In this document: positions 16,948 through 25,147 of the stretch, in pieces | Position numbering within the stretch: position 1 is the stretch's first letter | How the letters are laid out: every line of letters starts with the position of its first letter | Origin: Gammaproteobacteria bacterium | GTDB taxonomy: Bacteria > Pseudomonadota > Gammaproteobacteria > Legionellales > Legionellaceae | Assembly: GCA_030427555.1 (NCBI GenBank) | Contig: JAUIBC010000004.1 | Coordinates: forward strand, 1 to 40,382 | DNA: 40,382 nucleotides | Direction of reading: 5' to 3' | Made by a program: the position numbers and the translations under genes | The notes under the pieces: generated by a model | Told to the model about the DNA's origin: nothing | Seen by the model: the letters and a program-made list of their open reading frames with translations, nothing else | Databases searched by the model: none

Positions 16948-18305
16948 GATAATTTCTCAACTTGTTGATATTTAGGAATAATACACGACCAACCTAGTTT
17001 GGATTCTATTTTATGCTTTAATGCCAAAGCAGACTCCGGTTCCCCATGAGTAATGAATGTTTTCTTAGGTGATTGTCTAAAATGCCCCAACCATTCAAGC
17101 ATTTCTTCATAGTCAGAATGCGCTGATGTATTCCTAATCGCATCAACTTCTGCGTTAATCGCTAACATACGGCCATGCATTTTAATAGACTTTTTGCCAT
17201 TTAATATATCAGCCCCACGAGTCCCAGGAGCTTGATATCCAGTAAACAAAATAGTATTACGTGCATCCATTGCATAAGCTTGTAAATGAAACAAAACACG
17301 CCCCCCTGTTATCATTCCACTAGAAGAAATAATAACTTTTGGACTTTTATCAAAATCAAGCTCCTTAGACTCTTCAACCGTTTGAATATAAGTGACAACT
17401 TCTGAAAGTTCCGTGCACTCAGAAGTTGTTAATCGCAGATCTTCCATATGTTGACATAAAATATGTGTTGCGCTAGTTGCCATTGGACTATCTAAATAAA
17501 TAGGAATTTGCGAAAACGCGTTTTCTTTTTTTAATTCTGCAAGATAATGCAAAATAGCCTGCGAACGTCCGACAGCAAATGCCGGAATAATTACAGAACC
17601 ACCTCGGTTTATAGTTTTATTAATAATATTTTTTAATATAATTTTAGGATGATCTTTTTCATGCAGCCTATCGCCATAAGTTGATTCGGTAACAAGATAA
17701 TCTACTTGTTGTATCAAAGTTGGTGATTGCATTACAGAATCTCGCATGCGCCCTAAGTCACCGGTAAAAAGAAGAGATGTACCTTGATGCTGAATATTAA
17801 CAAAAGAAGAACCTATAATATGACCCGCAGGAATAAATTTAAAGCTGATATCTTTATTAAGTTTTATAACAGAATTATATGCTTGTGGTTTGAATAAGGT
17901 TAACGCTTTTTCAGCATCTGGCATTGAATAAAGAGGAATTGCCAGATTATGTTTTGAGTAATTATATTTATTCGCATGGCGCGCGTCTTCTTCTTGAATA
18001 TGCGCACTATCTGGTAATAATATTCCACATAAATCTTTTGTCCCATGAGTACAATAAATTGGACCATTAAACCCATTTTTAACTAATAATGGCAAATAAC
18101 CTGAATGATCAATATGAGCATGTGTTAAAATTACAGCATCAAGAATTTTTGGATCAAATGGAAGAGGACTCCAATTACGCAACCGTAATTCCTTATACCC
18201 TTGAAAAAGACCACAATCAATAAGAATCTTCCGATCGTCAAAAGATAATAGATATTTCGATCCTGTAACTGTACCAGTCGCCCCCAAAAATGTAATATCC
18301 ATCAT
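16944..18305 (-). CDS. Beta-CASP metallo-beta-lactamase RNase
   Basis: Zinc-dependent RNA-processing enzyme of the CPSF73/Ysh1-like beta-CASP group, 453 residues. The metallo-lactamase core has THAHIDHSGYLP (His62, His64, Asp66, His67), GHIIGS and TGDLG. TESTYGDR leads into the beta-CASP cap with PAFAVGRSQ and SSSGMITGGR, then NTSAHSDYEE and the final THGEPESA histidine. No extra RNA-binding (KH) domain is present. It is the first gene of the four-gene overlapping operon. Two consecutive ATG codons begin the frame; AAGGAA is better spaced for the second (18302). Supplying nucleotides to the downstream phosphorylase is a plausible role, by inference. Confidence 0.9.
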   Translation of the reverse strand: MMDITFLGATGTVTGSKYLLSFDDRKILIDCGLFQGYKELRLRNWSPLPFDPKILDAVILTHAHIDHSGYLPLLVKNGFNGPIYCTHGTKDLCGILLPDSAHIQEEDARHANKYNYSKHNLAIPLYSMPDAEKALTLFKPQAYNSVIKLNKDISFKFIPAGHIIGSSFVNIQHQGTSLLFTGDLGRMRDSVMQSPTLIQQVDYLVTESTYGDRLHEKDHPKIILKNIINKTINRGGSVIIPAFAVGRSQAILHYLAELKKENAFSQIPIYLDSPMATSATHILCQHMEDLRLTTSECTELSEVVTYIQTVEESKELDFDKSPKVIISSSGMITGGRVLFHLQAYAMDARNTILFTGYQAPGTRGADILNGKKSIKMHGRMLAINAEVDAIRNTSAHSDYEEMLEWLGHFRQSPKKTFITHGEPESALALKHKIESKLGWSCIIPKYQQVEKLS

Positions 18306-18407
18306 AAATTCCTTGAAAACTTATAATTAAAGCTTAGCAGAAAATAATTTTCTAAGATAATTTAGGTGATGCACTTAATTTGTTGAAATGATATTATAAG
18401 TTTTCAG

Positions 18408-18423
18408 TTAATCCAGGGATTAA
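18408..18423. promoter_or_regulatory. Short palindrome between divergent genes
   Basis: TTAATCC-AG-GGATTAA lies in the 145-base gap between the leftward RNase operon and the rightward ankyrin-like gene. It is the size of a dimer operator. No -35/-10 pair in the gap is convincing in either direction. Confidence 0.3.
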
Positions 18424-18450
18424 TTAATAATAGGCTTTTAGATAATTATA

Positions 18451-19191
18451 ATGAATAATTTTGAAATACTACTTCGCCGTTTTAAAATAGCTTTGCAAAA
18501 CAATTCTCTAGATAAAGATACATTATATAAATGGCTCTTTACAGAAGAAGAAGGTATGTCTTACGCACATCATTTGCTACAAGATGCAACTGCTGAAAAT
18601 ATTCAATGGATATTTTCATTTGTCTCTGATTTTTCTGAAGGGAAAATTTTTAATTTTTTAATGCTACGTGATTTAGAAGCAAACACTATCGGGCATATAA
18701 TATGCTGCCAAGCTTTTTCTGATAAACATGACGTTATCGGTTCACAAATATTAAAATCTTTTTTGAACTGCATCAAAAAGCTTCCTATAGAATGTAGACA
18801 AGATCTTGTATCAACACATAATCAATCAGGACAATCTATAGATGATATAATAAAGCAAACGCGCGTTGATGAGGTTAAAAGAGAATACCGTAGAGCACTT
18901 AGAAATCAAAATGTGTTTACTCCTATACCGCTAGAAATCTTTATTCCCGTAGCAAATCCGCAAATAGACCATATAAGAACTCCAGTACCACAAAATAAAA
19001 AACAACCTACATTTAGTGGCTTTTTAGCCGACTCGAAAAATCAACAACCAACCAGCAAGAAATCAAGCCTTCCTCCTTTACCAAAGATAAACTCCCATAG
19101 AAAAAGACTTTCTTATTTGGCTAAAGATTTAGCACCAGAACAAATAGAAAAAATAGAAGAAGAACCATTCACTCTCCCCCATAAATTTTAA
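18451..19191 (+). CDS. Protein of unknown function with degenerate ankyrin-like segment
   Basis: A 246-residue soluble protein, no signal peptide or membrane segment. Residues about 70-140 look like eroded ankyrin repeats (DLEANTIGHIICCQAF...ILKSFLNCIKKLP, then THNQSGQSIDDIIK). The C-terminal third is low-complexity, rich in Pro, Lys, Ser and Gln (PVPQNKKQPT, KKSSLPPLPK), and ends in a glutamate-rich tail (EQIEKIEEEPFTLPHKF). Such a tail resembles the E-block signals of Dot/Icm substrates in Legionella, so a translocated effector is possible; this is inference. The stop codon overlaps that of the convergent ATPase gene by four bases. Confidence 0.6.
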   Translation: MNNFEILLRRFKIALQNNSLDKDTLYKWLFTEEEGMSYAHHLLQDATAENIQWIFSFVSDFSEGKIFNFLMLRDLEANTIGHIICCQAFSDKHDVIGSQILKSFLNCIKKLPIECRQDLVSTHNQSGQSIDDIIKQTRVDEVKREYRRALRNQNVFTPIPLEIFIPVANPQIDHIRTPVPQNKKQPTFSGFLADSKNQQPTSKKSSLPPLPKINSHRKRLSYLAKDLAPEQIEKIEEEPFTLPHKF

Positions 19192-21653
19192 CTAAATTCA
19201 CAACGACCAAAAATTCTATAAGCAAGCAACTTAGCACACTCTGTCACAGCAGCGCCAACAAAAGCATATACCCAAACAAATATAGCCCATCTCCAACCAA
19301 TAGGCGCCATTAAAAAACCATAAGCAGCAATTAATGTAGCCAATATTTGTGTGCCAATCACGGCTATTAATAAAATTGGCGCTGGACGTATACTCCAAAA
19401 TGGACCGCGTGTACGTGTTAGAAAAATAGTCATATGTCCTGCAACAGACATTTTTAAATACATTAATGTTTGCAGATGAGACTTATCAAAATTAAAAACA
19501 CGATCCCCTAAATAAAACAAACCAAAAGAAGCTATAGGACCAATTAACCCCATAACCGTTGCAACACCTAGTACGATACGCATATTCCAAGACTCTGGTT
19601 TCTTTTGGTAATGAACATTGTCATATGCAATTGACAAAATAGCGCCATCATTAAGTAATGCCAACATAACGATCATCACGGCAGTGAGCGGATAAAAATT
19701 AAAACAAAGAATAGCAAAGGTCATAAATATAAGCACACGCAACGTTTCCGCAATACGATAAATAGCATAACTATTCATACGCTGAAAAATTTTTCGACTT
19801 TCTTTTATCGCCTCTATAATAACTGATAATCCAGGAGTCATAAGCACAATTGAAGCCGCGGCTCTAGCTGAATCTGTTGCCCTTGATACAGCAATACCAC
19901 AATCAGCCTCTTTCAACGCAGGAGCATCATTAACTCCATCACCTGTCATGCCAACAATATGCCCTAATTTTTGTAATATCTTTACAATTTTAAATTTATG
20001 CTCAGGAAATACTTGAGCAAATCCATCAGCCTCTTCAACTATCTCTATTAACTTTTTATCGTCTGGTAAATGCTTGTTTTCAAATACACTGGCCGCGAAA
20101 ATATTTTTCCCAATTCCTAAGTTATTAGCTGTTTCCAAAGCTATTGGCAACTGATCTCCCGTAACCATTTTTAGTTTGATTCCCATATTTAATGCTGTAA
20201 CAATCGTAGCATTAGCATCTTTGCGTGGAGGATCAAACAGTGGTATGACTCCAAGAAACTGCCATTGACCATTTTTATCAGTTCTCGCAACACCTAATGA
20301 GCGAAAACCACGCTTAGCGAATTCGTTAATTGCGTTGTCTACCATTAATTTTATTTGTTGAGCATTAATTGATAAAGACAAAATTACCTGCGGCGCTCCC
20401 TTCGCCACCCTAAATTCAAGACCATTTGCATCTTTCACTGTCACTTCTGTGCGTTTATGCACTGGATCAAATGGTTGAAAATTAGTAACCGTATACCCTA
20501 TCAATGCTTCTTTGTTTTTAAGGCCCCTTAAAACAGCTTCATCAATCGTATCATGATTGTCTTCGCGAGATGCTAGTGCTGCATTAATAATTATCTCTTC
20601 GCAAGAATATTTGCCTACACTAAATGGCTCGCCTAACGTTAATTTATTTTGAGTTAAAGTGCCAGTTTTATCAGCACACAAAATATCTACTCCTGCTAAT
20701 TCTTCAATAGCGGCCAAACGTGTCACAATGGCTTTTTTTGACGCCAAAAGACGCGAACCAACAGCCATAGTTACAGACAATACCGTAGGCATTGCAACTG
20801 GAATCGCAGCCACAGTCAGTACTAATGCAAATTGCAATGTAGTTAAAATAGGATCTCCTCGAAGGATAGCAACCGAGATAATTCCAGTTACTAAAACAAG
20901 AGCTAAAATAATTAGATAATTTCCAATCTTCAAAACAGCACGTTGAAAATGACTAACCGTACTAGCTTTTTCAACTAACTCTGCTGTCTTACCAAAATAA
21001 GTACTTCCACCTATCGCATAAACAAATGCATCAGCTTCACCTTGACTAATAATAGAACCTGAAAATACCGCTTCGCCAAAACTACGCTCAACCGGTAGTG
21101 ATTCGCCAGTTAATGAAGATTGATCAACCTCAACCGAGTCTCCTTCTAAAAGACGAACATCCGCTGGAACAATATCGCCCATACGCATACGAATTAAATC
21201 TCCAGGAACCAAATCCCGTGCGGATATCGTTATCCAATGACCTCCACGCTTTACTCGAGCCTTCATAGCAAGCTTTGCTTTCAATGCTGCAATAGCATTT
21301 CCGGCTTGATATTCTTCCCAGAATCCAACAACAGCATTTGAAAAAAGTAAAACTAAAATAATGAAAAAATCTGGCCAATGCTGTACTAATAAAGACAAAA
21401 TAACAGCTATCTCAATCATCCATGGAATTGGCCCCCAAAAATAAGTAAAAAACTTTAAAAATGGATTATATTTCTTTTCTTCAATTTCATTTGGACCATA
21501 TTCGATATGGCGTTTCTGAGCTTCTACTTGACTTAAACCATCTACTGAAGTATTTAACTTTGCATTCAACACATCCATTGAAACTGATTCCAAATTTTCA
21601 TCTATGCTAGATGCAGATTTAAAAACATTCCGTTGTTTATTATAAAGTTTCAT
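19188..21653 (-). CDS. P3A-type plasma-membrane proton-efflux ATPase
   Basis: P-type ATPase that pumps H+ out of the cytosol, of the class typical of plants, fungi and some archaea, and less common in bacteria. The chosen ATG (21653) gives 821 residues; an upstream in-frame start at 21683 is less likely. Visible landmarks: actuator motif SSLTGESLPVERS, the PVAMPTVLS membrane motif, the phosphorylation site DKTGTLTQNKL near residue 340, RVAKGAPQVIL in the nucleotide domain, and the hinge MTGDGVNDAPALKEAD. About ten membrane segments are present. It would extrude protons during acid stress or build a gradient usable by the antiporter at 11606. A perfect palindrome lies 37 bases upstream. Confidence 0.92.
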   Translation of the reverse strand: MKLYNKQRNVFKSASSIDENLESVSMDVLNAKLNTSVDGLSQVEAQKRHIEYGPNEIEEKKYNPFLKFFTYFWGPIPWMIEIAVILSLLVQHWPDFFIILVLLFSNAVVGFWEEYQAGNAIAALKAKLAMKARVKRGGHWITISARDLVPGDLIRMRMGDIVPADVRLLEGDSVEVDQSSLTGESLPVERSFGEAVFSGSIISQGEADAFVYAIGGSTYFGKTAELVEKASTVSHFQRAVLKIGNYLIILALVLVTGIISVAILRGDPILTTLQFALVLTVAAIPVAMPTVLSVTMAVGSRLLASKKAIVTRLAAIEELAGVDILCADKTGTLTQNKLTLGEPFSVGKYSCEEIIINAALASREDNHDTIDEAVLRGLKNKEALIGYTVTNFQPFDPVHKRTEVTVKDANGLEFRVAKGAPQVILSLSINAQQIKLMVDNAINEFAKRGFRSLGVARTDKNGQWQFLGVIPLFDPPRKDANATIVTALNMGIKLKMVTGDQLPIALETANNLGIGKNIFAASVFENKHLPDDKKLIEIVEEADGFAQVFPEHKFKIVKILQKLGHIVGMTGDGVNDAPALKEADCGIAVSRATDSARAAASIVLMTPGLSVIIEAIKESRKIFQRMNSYAIYRIAETLRVLIFMTFAILCFNFYPLTAVMIVMLALLNDGAILSIAYDNVHYQKKPESWNMRIVLGVATVMGLIGPIASFGLFYLGDRVFNFDKSHLQTLMYLKMSVAGHMTIFLTRTRGPFWSIRPAPILLIAVIGTQILATLIAAYGFLMAPIGWRWAIFVWVYAFVGAAVTECAKLLAYRIFGRCEFS

Positions 21654-21689
21654 AATAATTACTCTTGTATAAGTTAATAGCATCTTGTC

Positions 21690-21720
21690 CTGTATTACAG
21701 GTCTAAGACCTGTAATACAG
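21690..21720. repeat. 31-base near-perfect palindrome upstream of the H+-ATPase
   Basis: CTGTATTACAGGTC-TAA-GACCTGTAATACAG: 14-bp perfect arms around a 3-base centre, lying between the upstream gene's stop (21734) and the ATPase start. There is no U-tract on the leftward strand. It is either an operator for the ATPase or a terminator-like hairpin for the orphan gene. Confidence 0.6.
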
Positions 21721-21733
21721 AAATACTTACTCC

Positions 21734-23137
21734 TTACGAAACTACATTTGCTAATGATATTTCTTGAGGTTCCTCAATTAATATTGGCACTTTAGGATGA
21801 CTAAAAAATCTATTTGATGTTTTCAACATATAACTACAATATTGAGAATATCCACAAGATTCAATTACTTTACTCTTAAGAGAATTATTGTCACAAGTAT
21901 TAGATATAAAATATTTACGGATATTGCTCAAAGAAGGAATTAAACTCCTTATCGATGCACGAGATAAAAATTGAGATAAACTGTTTTCTAAACGCTCTAA
22001 TATCGGCATAAATTTAAAATTAAAATCTTTAAATCCTTGTAAAGTACCATAAAAAATACCAACAACTCTAACAAAAGCTCTTGCTGTAGATGGATTAGTT
22101 AACGGTTCTAACTGCTTATACAATTCTTCATTAAAAATTAATTCAATATTATTAATGCTGGTTATAAATTGATTAATATAATAATCTACCTCATCTAAAG
22201 GTTCCTCATCATCAAGCATAGTAATTATGCTTCTCGCAATATGCGCAGATGGCCACATATTATTACCAAAAACCAATTTATCAGCTAAAAAATTAACATA
22301 TATTTTTTTTGTCAATGACAAATATGACACTTTGTCACAATATACTTTTACTAAATCTGTCGAAGGAAAAATACCATAACAAAAAATATAATTTAAAATA
22401 TTCGCGGTTGCTTCTGGTGTTTGTTGATCACGAATTATTGCATTCAAACAAAAATAAGTTATCTTTGAGGATGGCTTATAAATTCTTGGATTAATAGATA
22501 TAATCTCAAGAGCATTATTAAGCCCATTTATATTTTTATGCTCATAAAGCTTGCCCACTAATTCAAAAAAGTACTCTGTACCTCCTAGCAAACTATAAAA
22601 CTTATTAAACGAATTTATAAGAGATAAATTATCTGTAATAGATAAGTTTTTTAAATAAAATCGAATTTCATCTACTCTTAAATAGGCTTTTAAACTATTG
22701 GATGATAATTGAGCTTCATTGAAGCTATAAAAAATGTTTTTAAAATTTAAAATATCATTAGTATATGCATTGGCAAGTTCAGATGAGTTAAACATAGAGT
22801 AAATTAAATCTAGTGCAGAAGCCAAGCCTTCTTTATAGTCACACTCCCAAGCATCTATTTTTTTTAGATAATCTTGTGCTTGCTCAATTCTTGATAACGC
22901 CCCTATCTCAAATAAACGACAAATAATAATCGCAGTAAAATCTGGTTTATATTGATCTTTAATAAGTATGTCCACACAAGTTTCTGCAATTTCTGGAGGT
23001 AACTTTTCTATTATTTCAAATTTGTAAAATAGTTTAATGCCATAAAAGAGTTGACTTATGCAAGGAGATTCATCTACTTTGCATTGTTGCTCTTTTGTGA
23101 ATTTTTTTCTTAAAAATAATCTTATGTTCATTTTCAA
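21734..23137 (-). CDS. Large alpha-helical protein of unknown function
   Basis: A 467-residue protein with no recognised domain. It has no signal peptide or membrane segment; it is rich in Leu, Ile, Asn and Ser and looks like consecutive amphipathic helices (for example EIAETCVDILI, RLFEIGALSRIEQAQDYLKKI, GLASALDLIYSMF, TPEATANILNYIFCYGIFPS), as in alpha-solenoid or PPR/TPR-like folds. The segment ATANILNYIFCYGIFPSTDLVKVYC has a helical-hairpin rhythm. It has an AGGAT ribosome binding site. It could be a host-directed effector; nothing in sequence proves this. The gap 23138-23363 to the divergent transpeptidase gene shows no clear promoter pair. Confidence 0.65.
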   Translation of the reverse strand: MKMNIRLFLRKKFTKEQQCKVDESPCISQLFYGIKLFYKFEIIEKLPPEIAETCVDILIKDQYKPDFTAIIICRLFEIGALSRIEQAQDYLKKIDAWECDYKEGLASALDLIYSMFNSSELANAYTNDILNFKNIFYSFNEAQLSSNSLKAYLRVDEIRFYLKNLSITDNLSLINSFNKFYSLLGGTEYFFELVGKLYEHKNINGLNNALEIISINPRIYKPSSKITYFCLNAIIRDQQTPEATANILNYIFCYGIFPSTDLVKVYCDKVSYLSLTKKIYVNFLADKLVFGNNMWPSAHIARSIITMLDDEEPLDEVDYYINQFITSINNIELIFNEELYKQLEPLTNPSTARAFVRVVGIFYGTLQGFKDFNFKFMPILERLENSLSQFLSRASIRSLIPSLSNIRKYFISNTCDNNSLKSKVIESCGYSQYCSYMLKTSNRFFSHPKVPILIEEPQEISLANVVS

Positions 23138-23363
23138 TCTATCCTAATCCCTAATAGTTTAAATTACAGAACTTCCCCAGACTTTAATTTTTACAGTCTA
23201 CCATTTTGATGATCATAGAAACAATGCTAAATAATAAATCTCTATTACCAGGCCTATAAGAATATGGTTCTTCGAAAAAGATCTAATATATCCAGATAAA
23301 ACTAATCTAAAGATTTCTCAAAAACAGCCGAAATTAATAATAAATATTAAATTTGGTGACGAT

Positions 23364-24083
23364 ATGTATAATAAAATAACAACAATTATTGCATCATTAA
23401 TTTTTTGCATTAGTACAAGTACATTATCAGCTACAAGATACGGTGAAACTTTATGTGAAAAACCTGGTTATTATTGTATGAAAGTAAAACCAGGCGACAC
23501 CTGGGAAAAATTATTTCCAAACCCTCAACATCGCGATATCGTAAAGCGGGTTAATCGTATGAATGTACGTATATACGCTGGAATGACAATAGCAGTCCCC
23601 AAAAATATCAACGAAATAAGCATATATGACGTCTCTCCTTTCCCACGTTATGTTCCATCAACAGGTGAAAAAGTTATTTATGTAAATCAAAAAGAATTAG
23701 CATGGGGTGCTTATAACGAAGAAGGTGAACTCGTATGGTGGGGACCAATATCAACTGGTTCAGGTCATTGTCGCAGCCTTGATGGCAAATGTCTAACACC
23801 TCCAGGATCATTTAGAGTAATTAACAAACAAGACATAAATTGCATATCAACAGTTTTTCCAATTAGAAAAAACGGCGTAAATGGCGGCGCTATCATGCCT
23901 TACTGCATGCACTATTATAGAGGTTACGCATTACATGGCAGTAACTCTGTTCCTGGTTACCGCGCAAGCCACGGATGCGTGAGAATGTTTATTGAAGATG
24001 CTCGTTGGCTTAATGAAGAGTTCATAACTCTACCTGATGAATATGGTTTTAAAGGAACTAGAGTAATTGTCAATGCAGTCTAA
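23364..24083 (+). CDS. L,D-transpeptidase (YkuD family)
   Basis: Periplasmic enzyme that makes 3-3 peptidoglycan cross-links or attaches proteins to the wall. An N-terminal signal peptide ends about residue 22 (TLSA/TRYG), followed by a LysM-like segment (YYCMKVKPGDTWEKLFPN...RIYAGMTIAVP). The catalytic YkuD motif is HGSNSVPGYRASHGCVRM with His191, His203 and Cys205. The length of 239 residues is normal for a short LysM-YkuD enzyme. GGTGA precedes the ATG. It converges on rlpA, with a shared terminator-like hairpin between them. Confidence 0.92.
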   Translation: MYNKITTIIASLIFCISTSTLSATRYGETLCEKPGYYCMKVKPGDTWEKLFPNPQHRDIVKRVNRMNVRIYAGMTIAVPKNINEISIYDVSPFPRYVPSTGEKVIYVNQKELAWGAYNEEGELVWWGPISTGSGHCRSLDGKCLTPPGSFRVINKQDINCISTVFPIRKNGVNGGAIMPYCMHYYRGYALHGSNSVPGYRASHGCVRMFIEDARWLNEEFITLPDEYGFKGTRVIVNAV

Positions 24084-24096
24084 GAATTCATTTAAC

Positions 24097-24136
24097 CAAA
24101 ACTTATGCAAAAATATAGATTTCGCGTAAGTTTTGG
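24097..24136. terminator. Hairpin between convergent L,D-transpeptidase and rlpA genes
   Basis: CCAAAACTTATGC (24097-24109) pairs with GCGTAAGTTTTGG (24124-24136): 13 positions with one G-T wobble and a 14-base loop. It fills the 54-base space between two convergent stops, a natural place for a bidirectional terminator, though U-tracts are absent outside the stem. Confidence 0.5.
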
Positions 24137-24137
24137 C

Positions 24138-24920
24138 TCACATTATCATCGCAAATACACCACTTATTCCTTTAGATTTTAAAAATCTCTCAAATAATTT
24201 AGCATCTTTTTTATTCATAAAAGGTCCAACCCTAACCAAATAACTACCGACATCATGAGTAATAAATACCTTATTATGAGTATAACTCTCAAGCTTATTT
24301 TTTAGCTCATACGCGTATTCTTTGGATGAAAAGGCCCCTGCCTGTAAATAGTATTGCGCCGGATGCAAACTATTACTAATTGCCTCAACTTCTACTCGTG
24401 CCGTACCATTTGTAAAAATATCAAGTTCTTTTGCTGCAGCATAAGACAGATCTAAAATCCTTTCGCTATGAAAAGGCCCCCTATCATTAACCTTAACTAT
24501 CGCTACCTTACCATTTTCTAAATTTTTAACTCGCACATAAGTTGGCAATGGCAAAGTTTTATGCGCAGCTGTTAGCTGATACATATCGTATGGTTCACCA
24601 CTTGAAGTAAGCTTTTTATGAAACTTAGTACCATACCAAGACGCTATTCCTCTAGATTTATAACCTTTTGCTGTTAACATAACCTCATAATCTTTGCCAT
24701 CAACAGTATATGTCACACGATTTCCATACCTACTCAACGGCAAATCATGGGGTTTTTGTGCTACATAAGATATTGGCTTAGGATCTGTGGGAGCAGCATC
24801 TCGAACTTCGCTAGAAATAAAATTTGATTTTTTTTCTATTAAATAAACATTGTCAGATTGACTCTTACAACCACCTAAAAAAATTAACAAAACAATATAA
24901 TAACAAGCATTGATTTGCAT
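24138..24920 (-). CDS. rlpA: Septal-ring lytic transglycosylase RlpA (lipoprotein)
   Basis: Outer-membrane lipoprotein that cleaves peptide-free glycan strands at the septum. The ATG at 24920 gives a lipoprotein signal (YYIVLLIFLGGC, lipobox LGGC) and has AAGGAT six bases upstream; a longer frame to 24989 is rejected. The double-psi barrel domain is clear (GIASWYGTKFHKKLTSSGE, LTAAHKTLPLPTYVRV, KVNDRGPF), holding the acidic and histidine residues expected at the active site, and the SPOR domain follows at the C terminus (YYLQAGAFSSKEYAYELKNKL, YLVRVGPF). In E. coli rlpA precedes dacA in the same direction; here it is divergent from dacA. Confidence 0.94.
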   Translation of the reverse strand: MQINACYYIVLLIFLGGCKSQSDNVYLIEKKSNFISSEVRDAAPTDPKPISYVAQKPHDLPLSRYGNRVTYTVDGKDYEVMLTAKGYKSRGIASWYGTKFHKKLTSSGEPYDMYQLTAAHKTLPLPTYVRVKNLENGKVAIVKVNDRGPFHSERILDLSYAAAKELDIFTNGTARVEVEAISNSLHPAQYYLQAGAFSSKEYAYELKNKLESYTHNKVFITHDVGSYLVRVGPFMNKKDAKLFERFLKSKGISGVFAMIM

Positions 24921-24968
24921 AATTATCCTTTTTAATTTTTTATAATCTACATTTGTATATAATTCAAT

Positions 24969-25007
24969 TTTTGAGCCATAATAAATCAAATTGATTATGG
25001 CTCAAAA
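24969..25007. promoter_or_regulatory. Inverted repeat between divergent rlpA and dacA
   Basis: TTTTGAGCCATAAT (24969-24982) and ATTATGGCTCAAAA (24994-25007) form a perfect 14-bp inverted repeat with an 11-base spacer. It lies between the two divergent cell-wall genes, so a shared operator is plausible; no factor can be named. Confidence 0.45.
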
Positions 25008-25147
25008 TGAAATGCAATCTATATTAGTATACAAAATGACAATAAAATTAGATATATGGATAGTAATCTCAAATTGCATCAAAGTTGCATTTTGAAGTAT
25101 CTTGGGTATATGTTAAGATTATGAAAAATTTTAAACTAGGTACTGAA

